Source of the DNA: Zobellia laminariae
Lineage (GTDB): Bacteria > Bacteroidota > Bacteroidia > Flavobacteriales > Flavobacteriaceae
DNA length: 64,000 nucleotides
Direction: 5' to 3'
Assembly: GCF_009725995.1 (NCBI RefSeq)
Contig: NZ_RCNS01000001.1
Coordinates: 1,195,195-1,259,194, forward strand
This document shows, in pieces, positions 16,505 to 25,593 of the stretch (the stretch's first letter is position 1; each line of letters begins with the position of its first letter). Under the pieces are notes generated by a model. The model was given only the letters and a program-made list of their open reading frames with translations, ran no database searches and was not told the origin of the DNA. The position numbers and the translations under genes are program-made.

Positions 16505-18055
16505 CTATTTAACAGTCACTTCTACCAATTGCTTTTTTGTACCACGTTTGGCATAAAACAAAAGGTGGTCAGAAGCATCATCTATAAACGGTCTAGATAC
16601 CATGATAGGCAATCTTACATCTTTATCGTCAATCAATTTCTTGTAAGAAAGATCGCCGGAGCCATCCACTTTAATAACGAACATGTTAGGGTTCCTGCTA
16701 AACCCTTGTTTGAACAAGATTCGCTCCTTGCTCATTTTTTGCGGGTTTTCTCCAGAATTAATGAAGAAGTACATGTCTTCACCCTCGCCATAAGCTGTAT
16801 AGGAAGCGTAAGAAGCATCACCTTGGGTTACCTCTGCCTTATTGATGTTACGAGCCCATTCCATTGCTCCAGAAGCATTCAACTTTGCTAAAACAATATC
16901 ATTGTAATGAAAACGATCTACTTTTTTAGTAGCTCCTGATCCAATGTCTTGTCCGGCTGTTACAAAATACTCTTCGGCACTGAAGAGAATGTCATTATTT
17001 GGCGTAATATGAACGCTTTTAAAAATAAGGTTCTTGATTTCAGCATCTACCTCACGACCAAATTTATCCAACATAAACTGATCTGAAAACGGATTGTATT
17101 TTTTCGCTTTAATAGCCAATGAATTAGCATCCAAATTAAAATAAACTAAACCATTGTATCTGTTATCTTTTCTATCTGCATAGAAACCTACCACTTTCAT
17201 ATCGTTACCCGACAATACTGGTTTTAAGGATTCTGAAAACCGTCCGGCATCTGCAAATTCTTGGGTTTTATAACCGTCCTGAGTAATACGAACCAATTCA
17301 TATTGAAATCTTCTCTCCTTTACGTCAAACCTTCTTTTCTTAAAAAAGGCTTTCCCCATTAAGTACAATTCCTTTAAATCTTTTGAAACTTCAATATTTT
17401 CAAAAGCATAGTTCTTTTCCTCAATATTGGCGCTAAAATCATAGTCCAACTGAAGTTTTAAATCTGTTCCGTAAAGATAGATATGATATTTCTCTTCTTT
17501 CCCTTCCCTGTGGTGAACCGTTACTGCAAAAGCAGACCTATCATCATTAAAATGAGTTGCTGTTGAAAATCCGTTGCCAAATTTTTGATTGTATTTACTA
17601 ACTGCAAGCGGATTTATGACTTCTTTGGAAGGAATAGAAAGCAACTTTCTTTCGGTAAAATTGAACTCGTCCAAAGGACTTTGGTGCACTACATAGTTAT
17701 AGGCTTCATCTTTGTGATCATAGACCAGCTCCAATAGATATAGCTGACCATTTTTCACAAAACCGTCTACCATATGTTTACCGGCATATTTATAATTATA
17801 GTCGGCTACCAAATTAAGTTCGGTATCATAAACTTCAATAAAATGGCCTTTCGCCCTTAGCGGCATACCACCATAATACGTACGTACCAGTACGGTCTGT
17901 TCTTTAACGGAACGGTCTATTGCCAATACGGTAGAATATTTATACCTATCGGAATAATTTTCTCCAAGCTTATAGTCTACAGGAATATCCTGTGCATTTG
18001 AAAAAGTTAGGGTAGCCAGAAACAGCAGTGCTGTAAGGCTTCTTCGGGTTCGCAT
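16505..18055 (-). CDS. Hypothetical exported protein, 516 aa
   Basis: A clean signal peptide (MRTRRSLTALLFLATLTFSNAQD) precedes a mature part of about 495 residues rich in beta strands, with repeated aromatic/charged blades (for example YDTELNLVADYNY, YLYGTDLKLQLDY, YELVRITQDGY). This suggests a beta-propeller, but no repeat motif is clear enough to name a family. It should be periplasmic or outer-membrane associated. The crotonase gene lies 22 nt upstream on the same strand, so the two may be co-transcribed, which does not clarify function. I do not recognise the protein. Confidence 0.75.
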   Translation of the reverse strand: MRTRRSLTALLFLATLTFSNAQDIPVDYKLGENYSDRYKYSTVLAIDRSVKEQTVLVRTYYGGMPLRAKGHFIEVYDTELNLVADYNYKYAGKHMVDGFVKNGQLYLLELVYDHKDEAYNYVVHQSPLDEFNFTERKLLSIPSKEVINPLAVSKYNQKFGNGFSTATHFNDDRSAFAVTVHHREGKEEKYHIYLYGTDLKLQLDYDFSANIEEKNYAFENIEVSKDLKELYLMGKAFFKKRRFDVKERRFQYELVRITQDGYKTQEFADAGRFSESLKPVLSGNDMKVVGFYADRKDNRYNGLVYFNLDANSLAIKAKKYNPFSDQFMLDKFGREVDAEIKNLIFKSVHITPNNDILFSAEEYFVTAGQDIGSGATKKVDRFHYNDIVLAKLNASGAMEWARNINKAEVTQGDASYASYTAYGEGEDMYFFINSGENPQKMSKERILFKQGFSRNPNMFVIKVDGSGDLSYKKLIDDKDVRLPIMVSRPFIDDASDHLLFYAKRGTKKQLVEVTVK

Positions 18056-18077
18056 AAGTAGGTTTTAAGCGGACATG

Positions 18078-18857
18078 TTACTCGCCAGGAAAATTGGCCT
18101 TCCGCTTTTCTAAAAAGGCGGAGGTACCTTCCTTAAAGTCTTCGGTACCAAAACAAGCACCAAAAGCCTTTATTTCTTCATCATATCCATTACTGTTCTT
18201 AAAACCCGCATTTACCGCTTTTATTGCATAACTGAGTGCAACAGGGGAGTTATTCGATATCTTACTTGCCAACTTCTGACAAAATCCAATTAGCTCTTCT
18301 TGAGATACTACATGGTTTATTAAACCATAATCCAATGCTCGCTCTACATCGATCATTCCAGCTGTCATTATAAGTTCAAGAGCTCTGCCCTTACCAACTA
18401 GCTGTGGTAAACGCTGTGTACCTCCGTAACCAGGAATAACACCAAGAGACACTTCAGGAAGACCCATTCTAGCTGTATGACTCGCCACTCTAAAATGGCA
18501 CGCCATAGCGAGCTCCAATCCTCCACCCAACGCAAAGCCGTTGACTGCCGCGATAACAGGCTTAGAAAGGTTTTCTACAAAATCAAAAAGAACCTTGTGC
18601 CCTTTTGCAGATAGTTTACCGCCCTCTTTTACGGAAAAATCTGAAAACTCAGAAATATCGGCACCGGCAACAAAAGCCTTCTCGCCACTACCGGTTAAGA
18701 TAATGACCTTAATAGATTTATCAGATTCTAGAGCTTTAAAAGCTTCGTGCAGTTCAAGAATAGTCTCACGGTTTAAAGCATTCAATTTTGTGGGACGATT
18801 AATTGTTACGATGGCAGTAGATTGCTTATTATCTACCAGAATATTATTGAATTTCAT
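18078..18857 (-). CDS. Enoyl-CoA hydratase/isomerase family protein
   Basis: The 259-residue crotonase-fold protein carries the oxyanion-hole and substrate motifs AGADISEF and GGGLELAMACHFRVAS. The catalytic glutamates of hydratases fit GLPEVSLGVIPGYGGTQRL. The predicted reaction is hydration of 2-enoyl-CoA to 3-hydroxyacyl-CoA, in fatty-acid or amino-acid breakdown. Length and motifs are those of short-chain enoyl-CoA hydratases. The sensor kinase gene ends 48 nt upstream, so a minus-strand operon running from about 21.0 to 16.5 kb is possible. Confidence 0.92.
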   Translation of the reverse strand: MKFNNILVDNKQSTAIVTINRPTKLNALNRETILELHEAFKALESDKSIKVIILTGSGEKAFVAGADISEFSDFSVKEGGKLSAKGHKVLFDFVENLSKPVIAAVNGFALGGGLELAMACHFRVASHTARMGLPEVSLGVIPGYGGTQRLPQLVGKGRALELIMTAGMIDVERALDYGLINHVVSQEELIGFCQKLASKISNNSPVALSYAIKAVNAGFKNSNGYDEEIKAFGACFGTEDFKEGTSAFLEKRKANFPGE

Positions 18858-18905
18858 ATAGCGATTTTTTGAGTAGTATATATTGTTCCTTATTTCTGTC
18901 TAAAC

Positions 18906-20393
18906 TTATTTCACAATTGGAAACTTAACGGAAAACACCGTTCCTTTTCCCGGTTGCGATGTAAAAGTGATATGCCCTTTGTAAGTCTCTACAATATTTT
19001 TAACCATACCAAGACCTAAGCCCATTCCGCTTGACTTTGTGGTGAATTTTGGTTCAAAAATTTTTTCTTTAAACCCTTCTTCAATACCAATACCGTTATC
19101 TGCCACACAAAGTTTAGCAAAATCCCCGTCGGACGAAACTGACACTACAATTTGTGGCTTATCAACTTCTGGAACCGCTTGTATGGCATTCTTGACCAAG
19201 TTAGTAACTACACGTATTAATTGGGTACGGTCTAATTTCGTTATAATTTCTTTTTCCTCCGAAATAAAATGAATGTAATCTTCATTAAAAATGTCCAATG
19301 CCAAACGTACAATTTCAACTATGTTTACCGTTTCATTCTGCTGAGCCGGCATCTCGGCAAAGTTTGAAAAAGCAGAGGCAATACTACTCATAGTATCTAT
19401 TTGCTGAATGAGTGTTTTTGAGAACTCGGTAATTTTAGTATCGATATTTGGGTCTTGTGGGTCAAATTTTCGCTCAAAACTTTGAACTGTAAGTCGCATA
19501 GGAGTTAGCGGGTTTTTAATTTCGTGCGCTACCTGTTTTGCCATCTCTCGCCAAGCTTGTTCTCTTTCACTACGAGCCAATTTTACGGCACTATGTTCCA
19601 ATTCATCGATCATAGCATTGTAAGAAGTAACTAGTTTCTCTATTTCTTCACTAGGGTTGTCAATCAATATTTTATGATTTCTCTTTCCTAGATTAGTCCT
19701 ATCCAGCATATCCGATATGGTCTGAAGTGAACGAGTTATATATGTAGATATAAAATAGGCTAAACCAATGGCAATAAGCAACATAAAAAAATAAACACCG
19801 CCCAAACGCAATAGAAACTCTCTAAGTTCCATGTTGTTAAAGGAGTCATCTTCGTAGTATGGTAAATTTAGAATACCAATTGGTTTAAATCGTTTATCAG
19901 TAATATAAGTATAGGAAGCTTTATAATTATCACCGGCCAATGCTTTCTGATCTACAAACCTCTTATTTGAACTAGACTGTAGTTTGAATAAAATGTACGG
20001 GCTCAAACAATTTGAAATAGAATCAACTTCAAATTTCGCCCTAGAGGTTTTAATTAATTGTCCTTCTAGATCATAGATATTCAATCGCTGATTTTGCACA
20101 TTGGCAATCTCATAAATCTCTTCATTAAAAATTAACCCTAGATTTTCGGTAGTTACAGGATATGTAGTTTTCTTGAGAACATACTCCAAACTCTGCCTCA
20201 CCTGTTCTTCTTTACGCTCTAAACGGTTTGAATGATAATCTTCTGACTGTTCTTTATACTGATAAACAGTAACGCCAGCAATCAAAATAGAAGCCACGAC
20301 CACAAGAAGGATCATAGATAGGAAGATGCGCGACCTTAGCGAAAATTTTGTAAGCAAAAGACTGGAGTTTACATCAAAGGTAGCAAATATCAC
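18906..20393 (-). CDS. NtrY-like sensor histidine kinase
   Basis: The 495-residue protein has two membrane segments (about 20-43 and 198-220) flanking a periplasmic sensor region, a HAMP linker (about 221-275), a HisKA domain with His290 in HEIKNPLTP, and a HATPase domain with NLVKNAIQAV (N-box), DNGIGIEEG (G1) and GLGLGMVKNIV (G2). It resembles NtrY-type kinases found alone in Flavobacteriaceae. No response regulator is adjacent, so the partner is elsewhere. HEIKNP-type kinases often pair with NtrC-like sigma-54 activators, but that is an inference. Its ATG at 20393 is about 80 nt downstream of the HemJ-like gene. Confidence 0.9.
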   Translation of the reverse strand: MIFATFDVNSSLLLTKFSLRSRIFLSMILLVVVASILIAGVTVYQYKEQSEDYHSNRLERKEEQVRQSLEYVLKKTTYPVTTENLGLIFNEEIYEIANVQNQRLNIYDLEGQLIKTSRAKFEVDSISNCLSPYILFKLQSSSNKRFVDQKALAGDNYKASYTYITDKRFKPIGILNLPYYEDDSFNNMELREFLLRLGGVYFFMLLIAIGLAYFISTYITRSLQTISDMLDRTNLGKRNHKILIDNPSEEIEKLVTSYNAMIDELEHSAVKLARSEREQAWREMAKQVAHEIKNPLTPMRLTVQSFERKFDPQDPNIDTKITEFSKTLIQQIDTMSSIASAFSNFAEMPAQQNETVNIVEIVRLALDIFNEDYIHFISEEKEIITKLDRTQLIRVVTNLVKNAIQAVPEVDKPQIVVSVSSDGDFAKLCVADNGIGIEEGFKEKIFEPKFTTKSSGMGLGLGMVKNIVETYKGHITFTSQPGKGTVFSVKFPIVK

Positions 20394-20472
20394 GCCATTC
20401 TATGCACGCGTATTAGCTCGTTAAAATGGTTCAACCTAATGTGTCAAAATAACTTGAAAGACGTATAATTAT

Positions 20473-21015
20473 TTATGCGTCAGGGTTTTTAGACCTGATT
20501 CTCTTGTACAATTTAATACCTAGCATCAGAAGAATGCCCAGAACAATAATACCGATGACACCAAAAATCCAATTAAAGGCACTTTTCAAAATCACCAAAA
20601 ACACCACCGCAAACAGAATAATGGTAGCTCCCTCATTATAGATACGCATGAACTTAGAGCTGTATTTTATCTCATCGCGCTGCAATTGTTTAAAAATTTG
20701 ATGCGATTTTAAATGATAAATAATCAATAACACTACAAATGCGAGTTTTACATGCATCCATGGTTGTTGCAACCAAACCGGAGTTAGAATTAACAACCAA
20801 ATACCAAATCCAGTTGCGAGTACAGCAGAAGGCCATGTTATAATAAACCAAAGTCTTTTGGTCATTAGCTTCAGCTGTTTAGTAAGAATTTCTTTTTCAG
20901 GAGAAGATTTAGCAGCAGCCTCAATATGATAAATGAACAATCTAGGAATATAGAACAACCCGGCGAACCACGTAATCACAAAAATAAGATGTAATGCTTT
21001 TATGTATTGATACAA
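20473..21015 (-). CDS. hemJ: HemJ-like protoporphyrinogen IX oxidase (CopD-type membrane protein)
   Basis: The 180-residue protein with four membrane segments starts MYQYIKALHLIFVITWFAGL. It has the His10 heme-ligand position and WFAGLFY motif of the HemJ family (UPF0093), which convert protoporphyrinogen IX to protoporphyrin IX. It is also called CopD-like because of its fold. Automatic annotation usually gives the CopD name. No hemG or hemY was found in the window, which otherwise has nearly the whole heme pathway, and this supports HemJ as the oxidase. It sits in the inner membrane. Confidence 0.8.
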   Translation of the reverse strand: MYQYIKALHLIFVITWFAGLFYIPRLFIYHIEAAAKSSPEKEILTKQLKLMTKRLWFIITWPSAVLATGFGIWLLILTPVWLQQPWMHVKLAFVVLLIIYHLKSHQIFKQLQRDEIKYSSKFMRIYNEGATIILFAVVFLVILKSAFNWIFGVIGIIVLGILLMLGIKLYKRIRSKNPDA

Positions 21016-21091
21016 GGATTCTAGCTTTAGGTATTATCGCCTCAAAGTTAGGGAAAACATGAAATATCCGCCCTAAAAGATGGTAAGGTTT

Positions 21092-21775
21092 CTATCTAAG
21101 AATATCATATATCTTCAAGTGGACCGGATCTAAAGGTTGTATAACATCCTCCTTTTGTGGAAATTCTTGAAAAATATACTTCAGGTTACCAGTTTCGTCC
21201 AAAACGAGAAATTTTGGCGATTCAGGGATTGAAATATTATCTATATACCATGAAATACACTCGTTCAGAACAGGAAAATCTGCCCTCTTAGCTATACCTG
21301 CCATATTTCCGTTTTTCGCGATGAGCGCTACAGCATTGTATTCGCCTGTATTCACCAAAGCGTTTAATGATTTTATATGTGCTTTTCTTACTTGTGCGGC
21401 ATCTTTATAAAGCCCTACTACAGTGTATTTTCCTGAAAATTTCTGTTTTGAAATAGAGCTTCCGGTTACATCACTAAACTCAAAATCCGGTAAAGGCTTT
21501 CCTAAAAAATCAAATACCCTATAAACTTCTTCTTCCTCATCTTCCTCTAGAACAACTATAGAAATATTCTCTATAATACTATCTTTTGAGGTTACACGCT
21601 CAAAAGTTTTATATGTAACTATCTGCGGATCGTATTCTTCTGCAATAAGCGCTAAGCCCTCCTTAAATGTAGCTTCGTCAACTACATCATTTGCTATTTT
21701 AAAAAATTTTTGGGCTTCAAGTTGTTGGGAAAGTAATAGTATGCTAAATACTATAAAATAATGGAGGTTTTTCAT
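21092..21775 (-). CDS. Exported redoxin-like protein without active-site cysteines
   Basis: The 227-residue protein has a signal peptide (to about residue 22, ending LEA-QK). The second half looks like a thioredoxin/AhpC-type fold: GKPLPDFEFSDVTGSSIS, then KYTVVGLY, a helix, VALIAKN and a late PKFLVLDETGNLKYIF strand pair. The usual CxxC or peroxidatic cysteine after the first strand is missing, since LYKDAAQVRKAH occupies that place, and the only cysteine is in NECISW. It should therefore not be a normal thiol enzyme. The function is unknown; the fold call is moderate. It is a single gene or the first gene of the minus-strand run. Confidence 0.7.
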   Translation of the reverse strand: MKNLHYFIVFSILLLSQQLEAQKFFKIANDVVDEATFKEGLALIAEEYDPQIVTYKTFERVTSKDSIIENISIVVLEEDEEEEVYRVFDFLGKPLPDFEFSDVTGSSISKQKFSGKYTVVGLYKDAAQVRKAHIKSLNALVNTGEYNAVALIAKNGNMAGIAKRADFPVLNECISWYIDNISIPESPKFLVLDETGNLKYIFQEFPQKEDVIQPLDPVHLKIYDILR

Positions 21776-21923
21776 GTTTGGTTTATAGGGAGAACAGTTC
21801 TGTTTTGCTGTTCCTCTTCCCTAAATATAGGAAAAATGAAGTTATTACAAAAGTTAGCCCATTTAGCCCAATAAATTGCAGGAATGCTTATTTTAGAGCA
21901 GCCCATATATTAAAACACTCGCT

Positions 21924-22739
21924 TTGAAAATCACAAATAATAAACTTACACCAGAAGATTTGCTAACGCTTCGTTCTGCCAAACAAAAAATGGAACAAAT
22001 AGGTTGGGCAATGCAAGGTCTGAACAAGATGGGCAATGTTATAGAAAGTCGCATTCAACTGTTACCACAAAAGCAACGTAATTGGTTACAGCATATAACC
22101 TATAAAGTGCTCCATACCGTAGTAAAGACCAATTTGCTATCAATGAACAAAAAAGGAAAAACTACACCTATAAATAATTTTTATAAAGCGCTCGTAACAT
22201 CATCTGGCGCTATTGGAGGAGCTTTGGGCGCAAGTGCTTTTGCAGTAGACCTTACACTGGCTACCAAACTCATGATGCGCTCCATTATGGATATAGCGCG
22301 TAGTGAAGGAGAAGACTTAAATTCACTAGACTCACAGTTGGCCTGTCTACAAGTTTTCGCCCTAGGCGGAAAGAGTAAACATGATGACAATCTAGATACG
22401 GGATATTATGCAACAAGAATAGCTATTGGCTCTGCTGTAAAAGGCGCTAGTGGAATTTCCGGTAAAACGGTAACTACCTTATTGAATACTACGGGAAACC
22501 CTTTACTGCAATTAATAGCTCAAGTAGCTTCTAGATTTAGCATACAAGTTTCAGAAAAATTTGTAGCTCAAGCCATACCCATTATAGGCGCTGCAGGTGG
22601 CGCTTCAATCAATCTTGCCTTCATTGATCACTTTCAAAATATGGCTCACGCACATTTTAGTATTAGGCGTTTGGAACGCAAATACGGCGAAGAGCAAATA
22701 AGATTAGCATACGAAGAAATGTCTATTGCAAAAATCTAA
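21924..22739 (+). CDS. EcsC family protein
   Basis: The 271-residue protein matches the EcsC family, with the central small-residue-rich segment SSGAIGGALGASAFAVDLTL, the LATKLMMRSIMDIARSEGED stretch and the late GAAGGASINLAFIDHFQ segment. EcsC proteins are membrane-associated; the family is named after a gene near the Bacillus ecsAB transporter, but its activity is not known. There is no in-frame ATG near the start, so I take the TTG at 21924, giving MKITNNKL. The gene is transcribed alone. Confidence 0.85.
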   Translation: MKITNNKLTPEDLLTLRSAKQKMEQIGWAMQGLNKMGNVIESRIQLLPQKQRNWLQHITYKVLHTVVKTNLLSMNKKGKTTPINNFYKALVTSSGAIGGALGASAFAVDLTLATKLMMRSIMDIARSEGEDLNSLDSQLACLQVFALGGKSKHDDNLDTGYYATRIAIGSAVKGASGISGKTVTTLLNTTGNPLLQLIAQVASRFSIQVSEKFVAQAIPIIGAAGGASINLAFIDHFQNMAHAHFSIRRLERKYGEEQIRLAYEEMSIAKI

Positions 22740-22756
22740 TGCCTCATAAATTTCTT

Positions 22757-22773
22757 ATGTAATTTCATTACAT
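22757..22773 (+). promoter_or_regulatory. Perfect inverted repeat before the hydrolase gene
   Basis: ATGTAAT-TTC-ATTACAT is a perfect 7-3-7 inverted repeat located 25 bp before the ATG at 22799. Its position near the likely promoter fits an operator, but no regulator is known. Confidence 0.3.
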
Positions 22774-22798
22774 TTAGACTCAACTCAATTTCAACACT

Positions 22799-24127
22799 AT
22801 GAAAATTAAAGTCCCCTTTGCCCGAAAGGCGAACGTGAAAATTGCTGCGACATTACTGTTTTTATGCGCAACATTCACAACTCAAGCCCAAGATTTTTTA
22901 TATGGCGATGCACTCCCTGACGCTCCTGAATTAGCAGAACGAGGAGACCACACCGTTGGTGTACGCACACTTAACCTGGTCCATAAAGACCAAGTAGATA
23001 TTTTAAACTCAAAGGAGGGTAAAGACCCCATGTATGACCGAGCACTTACCATAGAAGTTTGGTATCCTTCTGAAGCTCCGGCAAATAAAACAGCTACAGT
23101 CTCCTATGAAGAGGTAATGGGTACCAGAGGTGATTCATTACGCCCATTGGTTCCTTTTTCTTTTAAAGGTAGGGCTTATCGCGATGCAGCACCAAAAGCT
23201 AACAAGGGTGGATATCCATTAATAGTAGTATCACACGGATACGTAGGTTCTAGGTATCTTATGACCTACTTAACCGAAAACTTGGCCTCAAAAGGTTATG
23301 TGGTGGTTTCTATAGACCATACGGATTCAACCTTTAAAGATGCCAACGCTTTTCAAAGTACATTGCTTAACCGCGCAAAAGACATCAAATTCGTAATCAA
23401 CACTATTGCCGAAAAAGGGGGTTCTTCATCAAAGGACCAGCTTTCAGGAATGGTAGATTCCGAATATATAGGTATCGTTGGATATTCTATGGGAGGTTAT
23501 GGTGTACTTAATGTTGGCGGCGCAGGCTACAGTGACGGTATGACGGCTTTCTTTGGACAAATGACTGGTGGTAGCACAGCAATTTCTGCCTTAGCTGCCA
23601 GTAACGCAGAATACCAAAAACAAATAGACCCAAGAATTAAAGCAGTTGTTGCTTTTGCTCCTTGGGGAATGGAACGTGGTGTTTGGGATGCTACAGGATT
23701 AGCTGGTTTAAAAAAGCCAACCTTATTTGTGGCTGGTGACCAAGATGATATATCTGGTTATGAAAAAGGTATTAAAGCAATTTATGAAGGCGCTGTTAAT
23801 GCAGACCGATACTTACTAACTTATAAGAATGCGAGACATAATGTAGCTCCTAACCCTCCGCCAGCAGAAGCTCTTCAACCAGGATTACACATTGATGAAT
23901 ATTACAGATATGCCGAACCGTCTTGGGATCAGCGAAAAATCAATAACATCAACCAACACTTTCTTACTGCATTTTTGGGAACCCACTTAAAAGGTGCCGA
24001 CTATGCTGAGTATCTAAACATTCCTGTAGAATCTAATGAGAAAGATTGGAACGGCTTCAAACCTAGGTCATCAACAGGTATGCAGTTAATGCACGCTAAA
24101 GCTGCAGAAGCAAATATGAAACAATAA
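22799..24127 (+). CDS. Exported alpha/beta hydrolase (dienelactone/PAF-acetylhydrolase-like)
   Basis: The 442-residue protein has a signal peptide of about 30 residues (a hydrophobic core and TTQAQD cleavage region). The alpha/beta-hydrolase core has the oxyanion motif VVSHGYVGSR, the nucleophile elbow GYSMGGYG with its Ser, an Asp in LFVAGDQDD and a late His in KNARHNVAP. This is the catalytic triad of dienelactone hydrolase or platelet-activating-factor-acetylhydrolase-like enzymes. The natural substrate is unknown, and the protein should act in the periplasm. A perfect inverted repeat lies just upstream at 22757-22773. It is a single gene, convergent with the MATE gene. Confidence 0.88.
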   Translation: MKIKVPFARKANVKIAATLLFLCATFTTQAQDFLYGDALPDAPELAERGDHTVGVRTLNLVHKDQVDILNSKEGKDPMYDRALTIEVWYPSEAPANKTATVSYEEVMGTRGDSLRPLVPFSFKGRAYRDAAPKANKGGYPLIVVSHGYVGSRYLMTYLTENLASKGYVVVSIDHTDSTFKDANAFQSTLLNRAKDIKFVINTIAEKGGSSSKDQLSGMVDSEYIGIVGYSMGGYGVLNVGGAGYSDGMTAFFGQMTGGSTAISALAASNAEYQKQIDPRIKAVVAFAPWGMERGVWDATGLAGLKKPTLFVAGDQDDISGYEKGIKAIYEGAVNADRYLLTYKNARHNVAPNPPPAEALQPGLHIDEYYRYAEPSWDQRKINNINQHFLTAFLGTHLKGADYAEYLNIPVESNEKDWNGFKPRSSTGMQLMHAKAAEANMKQ

Positions 24128-24164
24128 AATAATTGAAAAATTATAAGTCGAGAAGAGGCAGAAT

Positions 24165-25553
24165 CTATGTCTCTTCTTCGACTAAAGTATTCTTTATTTC
24201 CTTTCTCAAATAGAAACCGGTTACAATGGTAGCCAAAACATCTGCTATCGGAAAAGAAAGCCAAACTCCCAATTCTCCCAGGTAATTGGGCAAAATTAAT
24301 ATAAGCGGAATAAAAAAGAAACCTTGTCTAGATAAGGTGAGTAACAATGCTGGTATAGCCTTCCCAATCGCTTGAAAGTAGGCTGCACCAATCAACTGCA
24401 AAGCAATAATAGGAGTTGCTGCAAACACCAAACGCATAGCTAAAGGTATGTGCTCTAAAACGTAAGCATTCGCTGCTATATCAATTGCCGATTGCCCTGC
24501 TCTATCACTTAAAAACAACGATGCAATTTCTTGAGGAAAAATCATGAGCCCAACAAACACAATGGCTGCCAAGAGCGAAGCATACTTTATTGCCGTGTTA
24601 ATAGATTTTCGTACCCTTTGGTATTTTTTTGCTCCATAATTAAATCCAGCAATAGGCAAAAACCCTTGGGTAACACCAAATACCGGAAACAAAGCAAACA
24701 TTAACATACGCCCAACAATGGCATAAACAGCAACCATAGCCTCTCCTCCCAAATCAAAAAGAATGTTGTTCATTAAAAGGTAAACTACACTGGTAGTCGC
24801 TTGGCGCGATAATGTAACAAATCCTAAAGAGCCAATTTCTTTTATAATGGGCAACTCCAGTTTAAAACAAGCAGGTTTTAGTTTCAGTTCCGATTTATCC
24901 GATAGAAAAAAGTATAGTACATAGGCGGCACATAACACATACCCAACGGTCGTAGCCCAGGCGGCACCTTCCATACCCCAATCAAATATATAAATGAACA
25001 CGTAGTCCATTACAAGATTACCAATAGATGGGATAATCATGGCAATCATAGCAAATTTGGGTTTCCCCTCTGCACGGATTACCGTATTTCCCATCATACA
25101 AAGCGCCAAGAAAGGCACTCCATAAAGCACAATGGTATAATATATTTTAGCAGGCTCAAAGATGGTTCCTTTCCCTCCAAAAGCAGGTATGAGCTCATCA
25201 ACATAATAAAGCCCCAGCACTACCATTACAGTAGTAATCAGTAAGGTTAAAGTGATTTGATTGCCAAAAGTCTTTACGGCTTTGGAGTGGTCATCGGCCC
25301 CAAGTGCTCTAGAAATAATACTAGACCCACCAATACCAATAGACATCCCCAATGCTGCAATAAAAAAGGAAACTGGCAACACTACGTTTATAGCTGCAAT
25401 GGCAATAGAGCCAATCCAGTTACCAACAAAAATGGAGTCGACCAAAATATTGAGCGACATCACCAAAATACCAATAGAAGCTGGTAAGGCCTGTTTCACC
25501 AAAAGCTTTCCTATTGGTTCCGACCCTAATTGTTCTGCGGATACTTTAGCCAT
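24165..25553 (-). CDS. MATE family efflux transporter
   Basis: The 462-residue protein has twelve membrane segments in two halves, typical of multidrug and toxin extrusion transporters (for example NILVDSIFVGNWIGSIA early and GVTQGFLPIAGFNYGA in the second half). It exchanges cations for drugs or metabolites across the inner membrane; the substrate is unknown. The start MAKVSAEQLG with ATG at 25553 fits the family. Ferrochelatase ends 40 nt upstream on the same strand, so hemH and this gene may form one transcript. An imperfect hairpin (24146-24183) overlaps its 3' end. Confidence 0.92.
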   Translation of the reverse strand: MAKVSAEQLGSEPIGKLLVKQALPASIGILVMSLNILVDSIFVGNWIGSIAIAAINVVLPVSFFIAALGMSIGIGGSSIISRALGADDHSKAVKTFGNQITLTLLITTVMVVLGLYYVDELIPAFGGKGTIFEPAKIYYTIVLYGVPFLALCMMGNTVIRAEGKPKFAMIAMIIPSIGNLVMDYVFIYIFDWGMEGAAWATTVGYVLCAAYVLYFFLSDKSELKLKPACFKLELPIIKEIGSLGFVTLSRQATTSVVYLLMNNILFDLGGEAMVAVYAIVGRMLMFALFPVFGVTQGFLPIAGFNYGAKKYQRVRKSINTAIKYASLLAAIVFVGLMIFPQEIASLFLSDRAGQSAIDIAANAYVLEHIPLAMRLVFAATPIIALQLIGAAYFQAIGKAIPALLLTLSRQGFFFIPLILILPNYLGELGVWLSFPIADVLATIVTGFYLRKEIKNTLVEEET

Positions 25554-25593
25554 ATTTAATCAATTAGACGTTGTACAAGCGGTTACGATTATC

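Noticed and set aside
24146..24183. Hairpin between the hydrolase and MATE genes as a terminator
   Set aside because: The stem AGTCGAGAAGAG/CTCTTCTTCGACT is good but has a bulge and no T-tract, and it overlaps the MATE coding end.
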